Shown here: positions 24,791 to 36,623 of the stretch, one piece after another
Numbering within the stretch: the first letter of the stretch is position 1
How the letters are laid out: each line of letters opens with the position of its first letter
Program-made: the position numbers and the translations under genes
The notes under the pieces: model-generated
The model's input: the letters and a program-made list of their open reading frames with translations, nothing else
The model's database searches: none
What the model was told of the DNA's origin: nothing
NCBI RefSeq assembly: GCF_046630445.1
Contig: NC_092340.1
Span: 363,796,001 to 363,860,000 of the forward strand
DNA: 64,000 nucleotides
Origin: Rutidosis leptorrhynchoides
Taxonomy: Eukaryota; Streptophyta; Magnoliopsida; Asterales; Asteraceae
Reading direction: 5' to 3'

Positions 24791-25474
24791 CTAGTACACA
24801 AGTCGTTCAGCAAAGGCAATAAAGACACGTAATTCATACGTCCAGAAACAAGTCATGCATTCTGGTTTTACTAGGACTACTTCCCATCCTTGGTCTTGTG
24901 CAACATAACCGTTATGGCCGTTGATAAGACATCGTGTTGTAACGTCATCAAAGGGACGAGGGTTACGTAATGTCCAACAGTCCCGTAATAATCTAAAAAC
25001 CTCATTTCTTACCCCAATTACCGACTCCGTCACTTGTGGAAACGTTTTGTTTAATAGTTGTAGCCCGATGTTCTTGTTCTCACTTTGGTGAGAAGCGAAC
25101 ATTACTAATCCGTAAGCATAACATGCTTCTTTATGTTGCATGTTAGCCGCTTTTTCTAAATCACGAAGTCCAATATTTGGATAGATTGAGTCAAAATAAT
25201 TTCTTAACCCGTTGCGTAAAATAGCATTTGGGTTCCCCGTAATATATGCGTCAAAGTAAACACATCGTAACTTATGGGTTTCCCAATGTGATATCCCCCA
25301 TCTTTCAAACAAAAGTCTCTTATAAACCAAGACATTCTTGGAACGTTCTTCGAATGTCTTACAAACTGATCTCGCCTTAAATAGTTGTGCCGAAGAATTC
25401 TGGCCGACTCTAGACAAGATTTCATCAATCATGTCTCCGGGTAGGTCTCTTAAAATATTGGGTTGTCTATCCAT
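24791..25474 (-). CDS. Element E: F-box protein, 227 aa, intact
   Basis: This is an uninterrupted frame on the element's sense strand, between PBS and gag. Residues about 6-50 form an F-box (ILRDLPGDMIDEILSRVG, then SVCKTFEERSK), the domain that docks on SKP1/ASK in SCF ubiquitin ligases. Residues about 104-150 (DLEKAANMQHKEACYAYGLV then GLQLLNK) have the Sel1/TPR-like pattern of the plant F-box group typified by At1g67623. The C-terminus has several Cys and aromatic residues. It starts at an ATG followed by DRQPN, with the acidic ORF 137 bp upstream. Element D carries a homologue broken by one base. An F-box gene is not part of a normal gypsy element, so host gene capture is the likely origin. 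The substrate is unknown. Confidence 0.87.
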   Translation of the reverse strand: MDRQPNILRDLPGDMIDEILSRVGQNSSAQLFKARSVCKTFEERSKNVLVYKRLLFERWGISHWETHKLRCVYFDAYITGNPNAILRNGLRNYFDSIYPNIGLRDLEKAANMQHKEACYAYGLVMFASHQSENKNIGLQLLNKTFPQVTESVIGVRNEVFRLLRDCWTLRNPRPFDDVTTRCLINGHNGYVAQDQGWEVVLVKPECMTCFWTYELRVFIAFAERLVY

Positions 25475-25610
25475 TTTATGTTTTTAAACTGTAAAATATA
25501 CAAGAGTTAGATTCATAAAAAAATACTTATTAATACAAGCAATTTTTACATATATCATAAAGCATAAGAACACTATATTACATATATTACACCACACGAA
25601 TACAACTATC

Positions 25611-25982
25611 TTATTCCGACTCGCTCGTTTCTTCTTCTTCGGTTTTGGTTCGTTTTGCCAAGTTTCTAGGGATATATGATGTTCTCCTAATACGAGCCGT
25701 CGTTGTCCACATTGGTTTAGAAAAACCTGGTGGTTTAGAGGTTCCCGGGTCATTGTTACAACTTAAGGACTTCGGGCGTTGACGATACATATAAAGTTCA
25801 TCGGGGTTGGAATTAGATTTCTCTATTTTTATGCCCTTTCCCTTATTATTTTCTTTTGCCTTTTTAAATTCAGTTGGGGTAATTTCTATAACATCATCGG
25901 AATTCTCGTCGGAATCCGATTCATCGGAGAATTGGTAATCCTCCCAATATTTTGCTTCCTTGGCGGAAACACCATTGACCAT
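25611..25982 (-). CDS. Element E: acidic accessory ORF, second part (123 aa)
   Basis: This frame continues in phase from the ORF at 26225-25986 but is separated by one TAA, so the two probably formed a single protein of about 200 residues. It starts at ATG 25982 (MVNGVSAKE). Residues 19-35 are Ser/Asp/Glu-rich and run into DDVIEITPTEF; VIEI next to acidic residues resembles a SUMO-interaction motif. A basic Lys-rich segment follows (KKAKENNKGKGIKI), then a Pro/Arg tail with TTARIRRTSYIPRNLAKR. It corresponds to the acidic ORF of element A. No enzymatic domain is seen. It could be translated by reinitiation, or be dead. Confidence 0.6.
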   Translation of the reverse strand: MVNGVSAKEAKYWEDYQFSDESDSDENSDDVIEITPTEFKKAKENNKGKGIKIEKSNSNPDELYMYRQRPKSLSCNNDPGTSKPPGFSKPMWTTTARIRRTSYIPRNLAKRTKTEEEETSESE

Positions 25983-25985
25983 AAT

Positions 25986-26225
25986 TTACTTTGGTCGGTT
26001 GGTTGAGGATTTTCTTTTACTTAACCGTTTTATTATTTCCCCCACCGGTTCTATTTCTTCATCCGGTTCCGATTCTTCTTCCGGTTCCGATTCTTCTTCC
26101 GGTTCCGACTCTTCTTCCGGTTCCTCTTCGGGAACTTGTGAATCAGTCCACAAATCATTCCAATTTACATTTGACTCTTCATTATTATTAGGTGAGTCAA
26201 TGGGACTTGTTCTAGAGGTAGACAT
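25986..26225 (-). CDS. Element E: acidic accessory ORF, first part (79 aa)
   Basis: This is the first ORF after the 5' LTR and PBS. It begins MSTSRTSPIDSP and contains four to five near-tandem Glu-rich units of the type EEESEP (about residues 32-58), then the basic KRLSKRKSS. It ends at a TAA (25986-25988) four bases before the ATG of the next ORF in the same frame. Element D has the same ORF ending one codon group earlier at a TGA by a different mutation. The two copies therefore lost continuity independently. The repeat number of the acidic unit also differs between D and E. Confidence 0.6.
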   Translation of the reverse strand: MSTSRTSPIDSPNNNEESNVNWNDLWTDSQVPEEEPEEESEPEEESEPEEESEPDEEIEPVGEIIKRLSKRKSSTNRPK

Positions 26226-26420
26226 CTATCACATAATATCAAACACGTTAAGAGATTAATATATCACATAATATTCATATGTTAAAAATATATAGTTTCC
26301 AACAAAAATGTTAAGCAATCATTTTTAAAGAAAACACGGTCGAAGTCCAGACTCACTAATGCATCCTAACAAACTCGATAAGACACACTAATGCAAATTT
26401 TCTGGTTCTCTAAGACCAAC

Positions 26421-26432
26421 GCTCGGATACCA
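26421..26432 (-). other. Element E: primer-binding site
   Basis: On the element strand TGGTATCCGAGC, one mismatch from the tRNA-iMet-type PBS TGGTATCAGAGC, two bases from the 5' LTR edge. Confidence 0.8.
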
Positions 26433-26434
26433 AC

Positions 26435-29400
26435 TGAAATGTCCCGTTCTTATTGATTAAAAACGTTCCATATTAATTGATTTCGTTGCGAGGTTTTGAC
26501 CTCTATATGAGACGTTTTTCAAAGACTGCATTCATTTTTAAAACAAACCATAACCTTTATTTCATAAATAAAGGTTTAAAAAGCTTTACGTAGATTATCA
26601 AATAATGATAATCTAAAATATCCTGTTTACACACGACCATTACATAATGGTTTACAATACAAATATGTTACATCGAAATCAGTTTCTTGAATGCAGTTTT
26701 TACACAATATCATACAAACATGGACTCCAAATCTTGTCCTTATTTTAGTATGCTACAGCGGAAGCTCTTAATATTCACCTGAGAATAAACATGCTTTAAA
26801 CGTCAACAAAAATGTTGTTGAGTTATAGGTTTAACCTATATATATCAAATCGTAACAATAGACCACAAGATTTCATATTTCAATACACATCCCATACATA
26901 GAGATAAAAATCATTCATATGGTGAACACCTGGTAACCGACATTAACAAGATGCATATATAAGAATATCCCCATCATTCCGGGACACCCTTCGGATATGA
27001 TATAAATTTCGAAGTACTAAAGCATCCGGTACTTTGGATGAGGTTTGTTAGGCCCAATAGATCTATCTTTAGGATTCGCGTCAATTAGGGTGTCTGTTCC
27101 CTAATTCTTAGATTACCAGACTTAATAAAAAGGGGCATATTCGATTTCGATAATTCAACCATAGAATGTAGTTTCACGTACTTGTGTCTATTTTGTAAAT
27201 CATTTATAAAACCTGCATGTATTCTCATCCCAAAAATATTAGATTTTAAAAGTGGGACTATAACTCACTTTCACAGATTTTTACTTTGTCGGGAAGTAAG
27301 ACTTGGCCACTGGTTGATTCACGAACCTATAACAATATATACATATATATTAAAGTATGTTCAAAATATTTTACAACACTTTTAATATATTTTGATGTTT
27401 TAAGTTTATTAAGTCAGCTGTCCTCATTAGTAACCTATAACTAGTTGTCCACAGTTAGATGTACAGAAATAAATCGATAAATATTATCTTGAATCAATCC
27501 AAGACCCAGTGTATACGTATCTCAGTATTGATCACAACTCAAACTATATATATTTTGGAATCAACCTCAACCCTGTATAGCTAACTCCAACATTCACATA
27601 TAGAGTGTCTATGGTTGTTCCGAAATATATATAGATGTGTCGACATGATAGGTCGAAACATTGTATACGTGTCTATGGTATCTCAAGATTACATAATATA
27701 CAATACAAGTTGATTAAGTTATGGTTGGAATAGATTTGTTACCAATTTTCACGTAGCTAAAATGAGAAAAATTATCCAATCTTGTTTTACCCATAACTTC
27801 TTCATTTTAAATCCGTTTTGAGTGAATCAAATTGCTATGGTTTCATATTGAACTCTATTTTATGAATCTAAACAGAAAAAGTATAGGTTTATAGTCGGAA
27901 AAATAAGTTACAAGTCGTTTTTGTAAAGGTAGTCATTTCAGTCGAAAGAACGACGTCTAGATGACCATTTTAGAAAACATACTTCCACTTTGAGTTTAAC
28001 CATAATTTTTGGATATAGTTTCATGTTCATAATAAAAATCATTTTCTCAGAATAACAACTTTTAAATCAAAGTTTATCATAGTTTTTAATTAACTAACCC
28101 AAAACAGCCCGCGGTGTTACTACGACGGCGTAAATCCGGTTTTACGGTGTTTTTCGTGTTTCCAGGTTTTAAATCATTAAGTTAGCATATCATATAGATA
28201 TAGAACATGTGTTTAGTTGATTTTAAAAGTCAAGTTAGAAGGATTAACTTTTATTTGCGAACAAGTTTAGAATTAACTAAACTATGTTCTAGTGATTACA
28301 AGTTTAAACCTTCGAATAAGATAGCTTTATATGTATGAATCGAATGATGTTATGAACATCATTACTACCTTAAGTTCCTTGGATAAACCTACTGGAAAAT
28401 AGAAAAATGGATCTAGCTTCAATGGATCCTTGGATGGCTCGAAGTTCTTGAAGCAGAATCATGGCACGAAAACAAGTTCAAGTAAGATCATCACTTGAAA
28501 TAAGATTGTTATAGTTATAGAAATTGAACCAAAGTTTGAATATGATTATTACCTTGTATTAGAATGATAACCTACTGTAAGAAACAAAGATTTCTTGAGG
28601 TTGGATGATCACCTTACAAGATTGGAAGTGAGCTAGCAAACTTGAAAGTATTCTTGATTTTATGAAACTAGAACTTTTGGAATTTATGAAGAACACTTAG
28701 AACTTGAAGATAGAACTTGAGAGAGATCAATTAGATGAAGAAAATTGAAGAATGAAAGTGTTTGTAGGTGTTTTTGGTCGTTGGTGTATGGATTTGATAT
28801 AAAGGATATGTAATTTTGTTTTCATGTAAATAAGTCATGAATGATTACTCATATTTTTGTAATTTTATGAGATATTTCATGCTAGTTGCCAAATGATGGT
28901 TCCCACATGTGTTAGGTGACTCACATGGGCTGCTAATAGCTGATCATTGGAGTGTATATACCAATAGTACATACATCTAAAAGCTGTGTATTGTACGAGT
29001 ACGAATACGGGTGCATACGAGTAGAATTGTTGATGAAACTGAACGAGGATGTAATTGTAAGCATTTTTGTTAAGTAGAAGTATTTTGATAAGTGTATTAA
29101 AGTCTTTCAAAAGTGTATAAATACATATTAAAACACTACATGTATATACATTTTAACTGAGTCGTTAAGTCATCGTTAATCGTTACATGTAAGTGTTGTT
29201 TTGAAACCTTTAGGTTAACGATCTTGTTAAATGTTGTTAACCCAATGTTTATAATATCAAATGAGATTTTAAATTATTATATTATCATGATATTATCATG
29301 TATGAATATCTCTTAATATGATATATATACATTAAATGTCTTTACAACGATAATCGTTACATATATGTCTCGTTTAAAAATCATTAAGTTAGTAGTCTTG

Positions 29401-29687
29401 TTTTTACATATGTAGTTCATTGTTAATATACTTTATGATATGTTTTCTTATCATAGTATCATGTTAACTATATATATATATATCCATATATATGTCATCA
29501 TATAGTTTTTACAAGTTTTAACGTCCGTGAATCACCGATCAACTTGGGTGGTCAATTGTCTATATGAAAATATTTCAATTAATCAAGTCTTAACAAGTTT
29601 GATTGCTTAACATGTTGGAAACATTTAATCATGTAAATATCAATCTCAATTAATATATATAAACATGGAAAAGTTCGGGTCACTACA
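26435..29687 (-). repeat. Element E: 5' LTR
   Basis: 3253 bp, with the same termini as the left LTR. It would supply the promoter for the - strand transcript running through the acidic, F-box and gag-pol frames. I could not place a core promoter with confidence. Confidence 0.94.
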
Positions 29688-29692
29688 ATATG

Positions 29693-30049
29693 TACCTAGT
29701 AAGACGTTGTTATAACGATAATCGTTATATATATCATTTTCGAGTTTCTTAAATTATTAGTCTCATTTTTATGTATATAACTCATTGTTAAAATGCCTAA
29801 TGAGATACATACTTATAATAAAATCATGTTAACTATATATATAACCATATATATGTCATCGTATAGTTTTTACAAGTTTTAACGTTCGTGAATCACCGGT
29901 CAACTTGGGTGGTCAATTGTCTATATGAAACCTATTTCAATTAATCAAGTCTTAACAAGTTTGATTGCTTAACATGTTGGAAACATTTAATCATGTAAAT
30001 ATCAATCTTAATTAATATATATAAACATGGAAAAGTTCGGGTCACTACA
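29693..30049 (-). repeat. Element D: 3' LTR, second part
   Basis: This continues the D LTR after the E insertion: GTACCTAG... matches 39661 onward of the right LTR. It ends GGGTCACTACA at 30049, next to the D polypurine region GTACCTACCCGTTAA at 30050. Confidence 0.92.
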
Positions 30050-30084
30050 GTACCTACCCGTTAAATAAATTTCGTCCCGAAATT

Positions 30085-33000
30085 TTAAGCCGTTGAAGGT
30101 GTTGACGAATCTTCTGGAAATAGATGCGGGTATTTCTTCTTCATCTGATCTTCACACTCCCAGGTGAACTCGGGTCCTCTACGAGCATTCCATCGAACCT
30201 TAACAATTGGTATCTTGTTTTGCTTAAGTCTTTTAACCTCACGATCCATTATTTCGACGGGTTCTTCGATGAATTGAAGTTTTTCGTTGATTTGGATTTC
30301 ATCTAACGGAATAGTAAGATCTTAATTAGCAAAACATTTCTTCAAATTCGAGACGTGGAAAGTGTTATGTACAGCCGCGAGTTGTTGAGGTAACTCAAGT
30401 CGGTAAGCTACTGGTCCGACACGATCAATAATCTTGAATGGTCCAATATACCTTGGATTTAATTTCCCTCGTTTACCAAATCGAACAACGCCTTTCCAAG
30501 GTGAAACTTTAAGCATGACCATTTCTCCAATTTCAAATTCTATATCTTTTCTTTTAATGTCAGCGTAGCTCTTTTGTCGACTTTGGGCGGTTTTCAACCG
30601 TTGTTGAATTTGGATGATCTTCTCGGTAGTTTCTTGTATAATCTCCGGACCCGTAATCTGTCTATCCCCCACTTCACTCCAACAAATCGGAGACCTGCAC
30701 TTTCTACCATAAAGTGCTTCAAACGGCGCCATTTCAATGCTTGAATGGTAGCTGTTGTTGTAGGAAAATTCTGCTAACGGTAGATGTCGATCCCAACTGT
30801 TTCCGAAATCAATAACACATGCTCGTAGCATGTCTTCAAGCGTTTCTATCGTCCTTTCACTCTGCCCATCAGTTTGTGGATGATAGGCAGTACTCATGTC
30901 TAGACGAGTTCCCAATGCTTGCTGTAATGTCTGCCAGAATCTTGAAATAAATCTGCCATCCCTATCAGAGATAATAGAGATTGGTATTCCATGTCTGGAG
31001 ACGACTTCCTTCAAATACAGTCGTGCTAACTTCTCCATCTTGTCATCTTCTCTTATTAGCAGGAAGTGTGCTGATTTGGTGAGACGATCAACTATTACCC
31101 AAATAGTATCAAAACCACTTGCAGTCCTTGGTAATTTAGTGATGAAATCCATGGTAATGTTTTCCCATTTCCATTCCAGGATTTCGGGTTGTTGAAGTAG
31201 ACCTGATGGTTTCTGATGCTCAGCTTTGACCTTAGAACACGTCAAACATTCTCCTACGTATTTAGCAACATCGGCTTTCATACCCGGCCACCAAAAATGT
31301 TTCTTGAGATCCTTGTACATCTTCCCCGTTCCAGGATGTATTGAGTATCTGGTTTTATGAGCTTCTCTAAGTACCATTTCTCTCATATCTCCAAATTTTG
31401 GTAAACAAATCCTTTCAGCCCTATACCAGGTTCCGTCTTCCCGAATATTAAGATGCTTCTCCGATCCTTTGGGTATTTCATCCTTTAAATTTCCCTCTTT
31501 TAAAACTCCTTGTTGCGCCTCCTTTATTTGAGTAGTAAGGTTATTGTGAATCATTATATTCATAGATTTTACTCGAATGGGTTCTCTGTCCTTCCTGCTC
31601 AAGGCGTCGGCTACCACATTTGCCTTCTCCGGGTGGTAACGAATCTCAAAGTCGTAATCATTCAATAATTCAATCCACCTACGCTGCCTCATATTCAGTT
31701 GTTTCTGATTAAATATGTGTTGAAGACTTTTGTGGTCGGTATATATAATACTTTTGACCCCATATAAGTAGTGCCTCCAAGTCTTTAATGCAAAAACAAC
31801 CGCGCCTAATTCCAAATCATGTGTCGTATAATTTTGCTCGTGAATCTTCAATTGTCTAGACGCATAAGCAATCACCTTCGTTCGTTGCATTAATACACAA
31901 CCGAGACCATGCTTTGATGCGTCACAATAAATCACAAAATCATCATTCCCTTCAGGCAATGACAATATAGGTGCCGTAGTTAGCTTTTTTTCAATAATTG
32001 AAACGCCTTCTCTTGTTCATCCTTCCATTCAAATTTCTTCCCTTTATGCGTTAATGCAGTCAAGGGTTTTGCTATTTTGGAGAAATCTTGGATGAATCTT
32101 CTGTAGTAACCAGCCAATCCTAAAAATTGACGTATATGCTTCGGAGTTTTTGGGGTTTCCCACTTTTCAACGGTTTCGATCTTTGTCGGGTCCACCTGGA
32201 TACCTTCTTTGTTCACTATGTGACCGAGGAATTGAACTTCTTCCAACCAAAATGCACACTTTAAAAACTTAGCGTACAGTTTTTCTTTCCTCAATACTTC
32301 TAGCACTTTTCTCAAATGTTCTTCGTGCTCTTGATCATTCTTTGAGTAAATAAGTATGTCATCGATGAAAACAATGACAAACTTGTCAAGATATGGCCCA
32401 CACACTCGGTTTAAAAGGTCCATGAACACAGCTGGTGCGTTAGTCAATCCAAACGGCATAACCATAAACTCTTAATGACCATAACGCATTCTAAAAGCAG
32501 TTTTTGGAATATCATCCTCCTTTACTCGCATTTGATGATATCCAGAACGTAAATCGATCTTCGAATAAACCGATGAGCCTTGTAGTTGATCAAATAAGTC
32601 ATCAATTCTCGGCAGTGGATAACGGTTTTTGATGGTAAGTTTGTTCAACTCTCTGTAGTCAATACACAACCTAAATGTACCATCCTTCTTTTGGACAAAC
32701 AAAACAGGAGCTCCCCACGGTGATGTGCTTGGTCGAATGAAACCACGCTCTAAAAGTTCTTGTAATTGGCTTTGCAGTTCTTTCATCTCGCTGGGTGCGA
32801 GTCTGTATGGAGCACGAGCTATTGGTGCAGCTCCTGGTACAAGATCTATTTGAAATTCAACGGATCGATGTGGGGGTAATCCCGGTAATTCTTTCGGAAA
32901 TACATCGAGAAATTCTTTTGCAATGGGAACATCATTGATGCTCTTTTCTTCAGTTTGTACTTTCTCGACGTGTGCTAGAACAGCATAGCAACCTTTTCTT

Positions 33001-34652
33001 ATTAGTTTTTGTGCCTTCAAATTACTAATAAGATGTAGCTTCGTGTTGCCCTTTTCTCCGTACACCATTAAGGGTTTTTCTTTTTCTCGTATAATGCGAA
33101 TTGCATTTTTGTAACAAACGATCTCTGCTTTCACTTCTTTCAACCAGTCCATACCGATTATCACATCAAAACTCCCTAACTCTACTGGTATCAAATCAAT
33201 CTTAAATGTTTCGCTAACCAGTTTAATTTCTCGATTTCGACATATATTATCTGCTGAAAATAATTTACCATTTGCTAATTCGAGTAAAAATTTACTATCC
33301 AAAGGCGTCAATGGACAACTTAATTTAGCACAAAAATCTCTACTCATATAGCTTCTATCTGCACCCGAATCAAATAAAACGTAAGCAGATTTATTGTCAA
33401 TAAGAAACGTACCCGTAACAAGCTCCGGGTCTTCCTGTGCCTCTGTCGCATTAATATTGAAAACTCTTCCGCGGCCTTGTCCATTCGTGTTCTCCTGGTT
33501 CGGGCAATTTCTAATAATGTGGCCCGGTTTTCCACATTTATAACAAACTACATTGGCATAACTTGCTCCGACACTACTTGCTCCGCCATTACTCGTTCTG
33601 ACACCATTTGTTACTTTCGTTCTATTAACCCCTGGTCCGTAGACCTCACACTTCGCCGCACTATGACCATTTCTTTTACACTTGTTGCAAAATTTGGTGC
33701 AGAACCCCGAGTGATACTTTTCACACCTTTGGCATAGCTGCTTCTGATTGTTGTTATTGTTGCGGTTATTATTGTTGTTGGGATGATTGTTGTAGTTGCT
33801 GTTGTTGTTGTTGTTGTTGGGCCGTTTGTTGTAGTTGCGATTGATGTTGCGATTGTTGGGATAATTGTTGCGATTATTGTTGTAATTGTTGTTGTTGTTG
33901 TATTGGTGATTCTTATCACCGTTTTCCTCCCACTTTCTTTTGACTTGCTTCACATTGGCCTCTTCAGCAGTCTGTTCTTTAATTCTTTCTTCAATCTGGT
34001 TCACTAGTTTGTGAGCCATTCTACATGCCTGTTGTATGGAGGCGGGCTCGTGTGAACTTATATCTTCTTAGATTCTTTCCGGTAATCCTTTCACAAACGC
34101 GTCGATCTTCTCTTCCTCATCTTCGAACGCTCCCGGACACAATAGGCACAATTCTGTGAATTGTCTTTCGTACGTGGTAATATCAAATCCTTGGGTTCGT
34201 AACCCTCTAAGTTCTGTCTTGAGCTTATTGACCTCGGTTCTGGGACGGTACTTCTCGTTCATCAAGTGCTTGAATGCTGACCACGGTAGTGCGTACGCAT
34301 CATCTTGTCCCACTTGCTCTAGATAGGTATTCCATCATGTTAACGCAGAACCTGTGAAGGTATGCGTAGCGTACTTCACTTTGTCCTCTTCAGTACACTT
34401 ACTTATGGCAAACACCGATTCGACCTTCTCGGTCCACCGTTTCAATCCGATCGGTCCTTCAGTTCTATCAAATTCCAAAGGTTTGCAGGCAGTGAATTCT
34501 TTGTAGGTGCATCCTACACGATTTCCTGTACTGCTAGATCCAAGGTTATTGTTGGTATGTAGCGCAGCCTGTACTGCGGCTATGTTTGAAGCTAGAAAAG
34601 TACGGAATTCCTCTTCATTCATATTCACGGTGTGTCGAGTAGTCGGTGCCAT
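30085..34652 (-). pseudogene. Element D: gag-pol polyprotein (decayed)
   Basis: Same order as in E: gag with Asn-rich linker and zinc knuckles, protease ([12 protein letters not shown] near 33360), RT (FIDDILIYS near 32365), RNase H, integrase ([16 protein letters not shown]) and chromodomain. The start corresponds to the ATG at 34652. Breaks seen against E: TGA for Trp near 34333, TAA near 34068 (for Gln), TAA near 32473 (for Tyr of GHYEF), a one-base loss near 31985 that shifts RNase H, and a TAA near 30322 that removes the chromodomain. Between the breaks the protein is nearly identical to that of E. Confidence 0.92.
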
Positions 34653-34785
34653 TTCCATCAAAATAGTCAAATGGAACAAGTTAATCATACAGAATATTAA
34701 GAGTAGTTAATAGTATTTCGTAGCATAATATGAACTCATTTATAAAAGCTTTTTCTTCATATTAGCGTTTTATAAGTTTAAATTC

Positions 34786-34805
34786 GGGTAGTACCTACCC
34801 GTTAA
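34786..34805 (-). promoter_or_regulatory. Element D: internal PPT-like motif
   Basis: The plus strand is GGGTAGTACCTACCCGTTAA, identical to the element A copy at 8978. The half CTACCCGTTAA with its upstream GTAC also borders D's own 3' LTR at 30050-30064. Confidence 0.55.
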
Positions 34806-34993
34806 GTTCATACTTAGTAGCTAATATACAATTCAACTACTACAATTCTATATGAAAAACTGATTATAATAATATTTCGCGTTCAAACTTTTACACAATA
34901 TTTTACAAACTTATAATACCGCTTATTTTACATAAAGCATGAAATATAGCACACAATAACTTTGATACAAGATAGTTGTGAAGATAATTCTAC

Positions 34994-35676
34994 CTAGTAC
35001 ACAAGTCGTTCAGCAAAGGCAATAAAGACACGTAATTCATATGTCCAGAAACAAGTCATGCATTCTGGTTTTACTAGGACTACTTCCCATTCTTGGTCTT
35101 GTGGAACATAACCGTTATGGCCGTTGATAAGACAGCGTGTTGTAACGTTGTCAAAGGGACGAGGGTTACGTAATGACCAACAGTCTCGTAATAACCTAAA
35201 AACCTCATTTCTTACCCCAATTACCGACTCCGTCACTTGTGGGAACGTTTTGTTTAATAGTTGCAGCCCGATGTTCTTTTTCTCACTTTGGTGAGAAGCG
35301 AACATTACTAACCCGTAAGCATAGCATGCTTCTTTATGTTGCATGTTAGCCGCTTTTTCTAAATCATGAAGTCCTATATTCGGATACATTGAGTCAAAAT
35401 AATTTTTAACCCGTTGCGTAAAATAGCATTTGGGTTCCCCGCAATATATGCGTCAAAGTAAACACATCGTAACTTATGGGTTTCCCAATGTGATATCCCC
35501 CATCTTTCAAACGAAAGTCTCTGATAAACCAAGACATTCTTGGAACGTTCTTCGAATGTCTTACAAACTGATTTCGCCGTAAATAGTTGTGCCGAGGAAT
35601 TCTGACCGACTCTAGACAGGATTTCATCAATCAAGTCTCCGGGTAGGTCTCTTAAAATATTGGGTTGTCTATCCAT
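34994..35676 (-). pseudogene. Element D: F-box ORF, frameshifted
   Basis: Homologue of the intact F-box gene in E. The N-terminal 90 residues (MDRQPNILRDLPGDLIDEILSR, start 35676) are open, then one base is missing near 35403 relative to E and the frame shifts after ILRNGL. The rest of the protein (PNIGLHDLEKAANMQHKEAC to the end at 34994) is preserved in the other frame. About a dozen amino-acid differences from E are visible. It is probably non-functional beyond a truncated F-box protein of about 100 residues. Confidence 0.88.
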
Positions 35677-35819
35677 TTTGTGTTTTTAAACTGTAAAATA
35701 GACAAGAGTTAGATTCATAAAAAAATACTTATTAATACAAGCAATTTTTACATATATCATAAAGCATAAGCACACTATATTACATATATTACACCACACG
35801 AATACAACTATCTTATTCC

Positions 35820-36414
35820 GACTCGCTCGTTTCTTCTTCTTCGGTTTTGGTTCGTTTTGCCAAGTTTCTAGGGATATATGATGTTCCCCTAATACTAGCT
35901 GTCATTTTCCACAACGGTTTAGAAAAACCTGGTGGTTTAGAGGTTCCCGGGTCATTGTTACAACTTAAGGACTTCGGGGGTTGACGATACATATAAAGTT
36001 CATCGAGGTTGGAATTAGATTTCTCTATTTTTATGCCCTTTCCCTTATTATTTTATTTTGCTTTTTTTTAAATTCAGTTGGGGTAATTTCTATAACATCA
36101 TCGGAATTCTCGTCGGAATCCGATTCATCGGAGAATTGGTAATCCTCCCAATATTTTGCTTCCTTGGCGGAAACACCATTGACCATAATTAACCATGGTC
36201 AGTTGGTTGAGGATTTTCTTTTACTTAACCGTTTTATTATTTCCCCCACCGGTTCTATTTTCTCCTCCGGTTCCTCCTCTTCCGGTTCTGATTCTTCTTC
36301 CGGTTCTGATTCTTCTTCCGGTTCCTCTTCGGGAACTTGTGAATCAGTCCAATATATATTCGACTCTTCGTTTTTATTAGGTGAGTCAATGGGACTTGTT
36401 CTAGAGGTAGACAT
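35820..36414 (-). pseudogene. Element D: acidic accessory ORF, broken
   Basis: It starts at 36414 (MSTSRTSPIDSP), with Glu-rich repeats fewer than in E, and is stopped by a TGA at about 36199 where the E copy reads CGA. The second part restarts with MVNGVSAKEAKYWEDY near 36183 and keeps DDVIEITPTEF. It then shifts frame by two extra bases in an A-run (36062-36069 on the plus strand). The tail TEEEETSESE near 35850-35815 is still recognisable. Confidence 0.7.
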
Positions 36415-36609
36415 CTATCACATAATATCAAACGCGTTAAGAGATTAATATATCACATAATATTCACATGTTAAAAATATATAGTTTCCAACAAAATTTG
36501 TTAAGCAATCATTTTTCAAGTAAACACGGTCGAAGTCCAGACTCACTAATGCATCCTAACAAACTCGATAAGACACACTAATGCAAAATTCTGGTTCTCT
36601 AACACCAAC

Positions 36610-36621
36610 GCTCGGATACCA
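36610..36621 (-). other. Element D: primer-binding site
   Basis: TGGTATCCGAGC on the element strand, identical to that of E, two bases from the 5' LTR. Confidence 0.8.
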
Positions 36622-36623
36622 AC

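Larger units (their letters stand above)
16587..29687 (-). mobile_element. Element E: near-complete 13.1 kb F-box-carrying chromovirus
   Basis: Ends are TGAAATGTCCC (16587) and GGGTCACTACA (29687). The perfect TSD ATATG (16582-16586 and 29688-29692) lies inside the 3' LTR of D; joining the flanks restores the sequence seen in the uninterrupted D LTR at 39651-39680. Order on the element strand: 5' LTR, PBS, acidic ORF in two pieces, F-box ORF, internal PPT-like motif, gag-protease-RT-RNase H-integrase-chromodomain in one frame, PPT, 3' LTR. Its LTRs (3257 and 3253 bp) differ at about 20 sites by eye, so it is much younger than C. Gag-pol has three nonsense codons and one frameshift, but the F-box ORF is open. 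Confidence 0.95.

Noticed and set aside
26040-26200. Ser/Gly-rich and Pro/Val-rich plus-strand frames (also at 36164-36448)
   Set aside because: They are antisense shadows of the Glu-rich repeats in the acidic accessory ORF.
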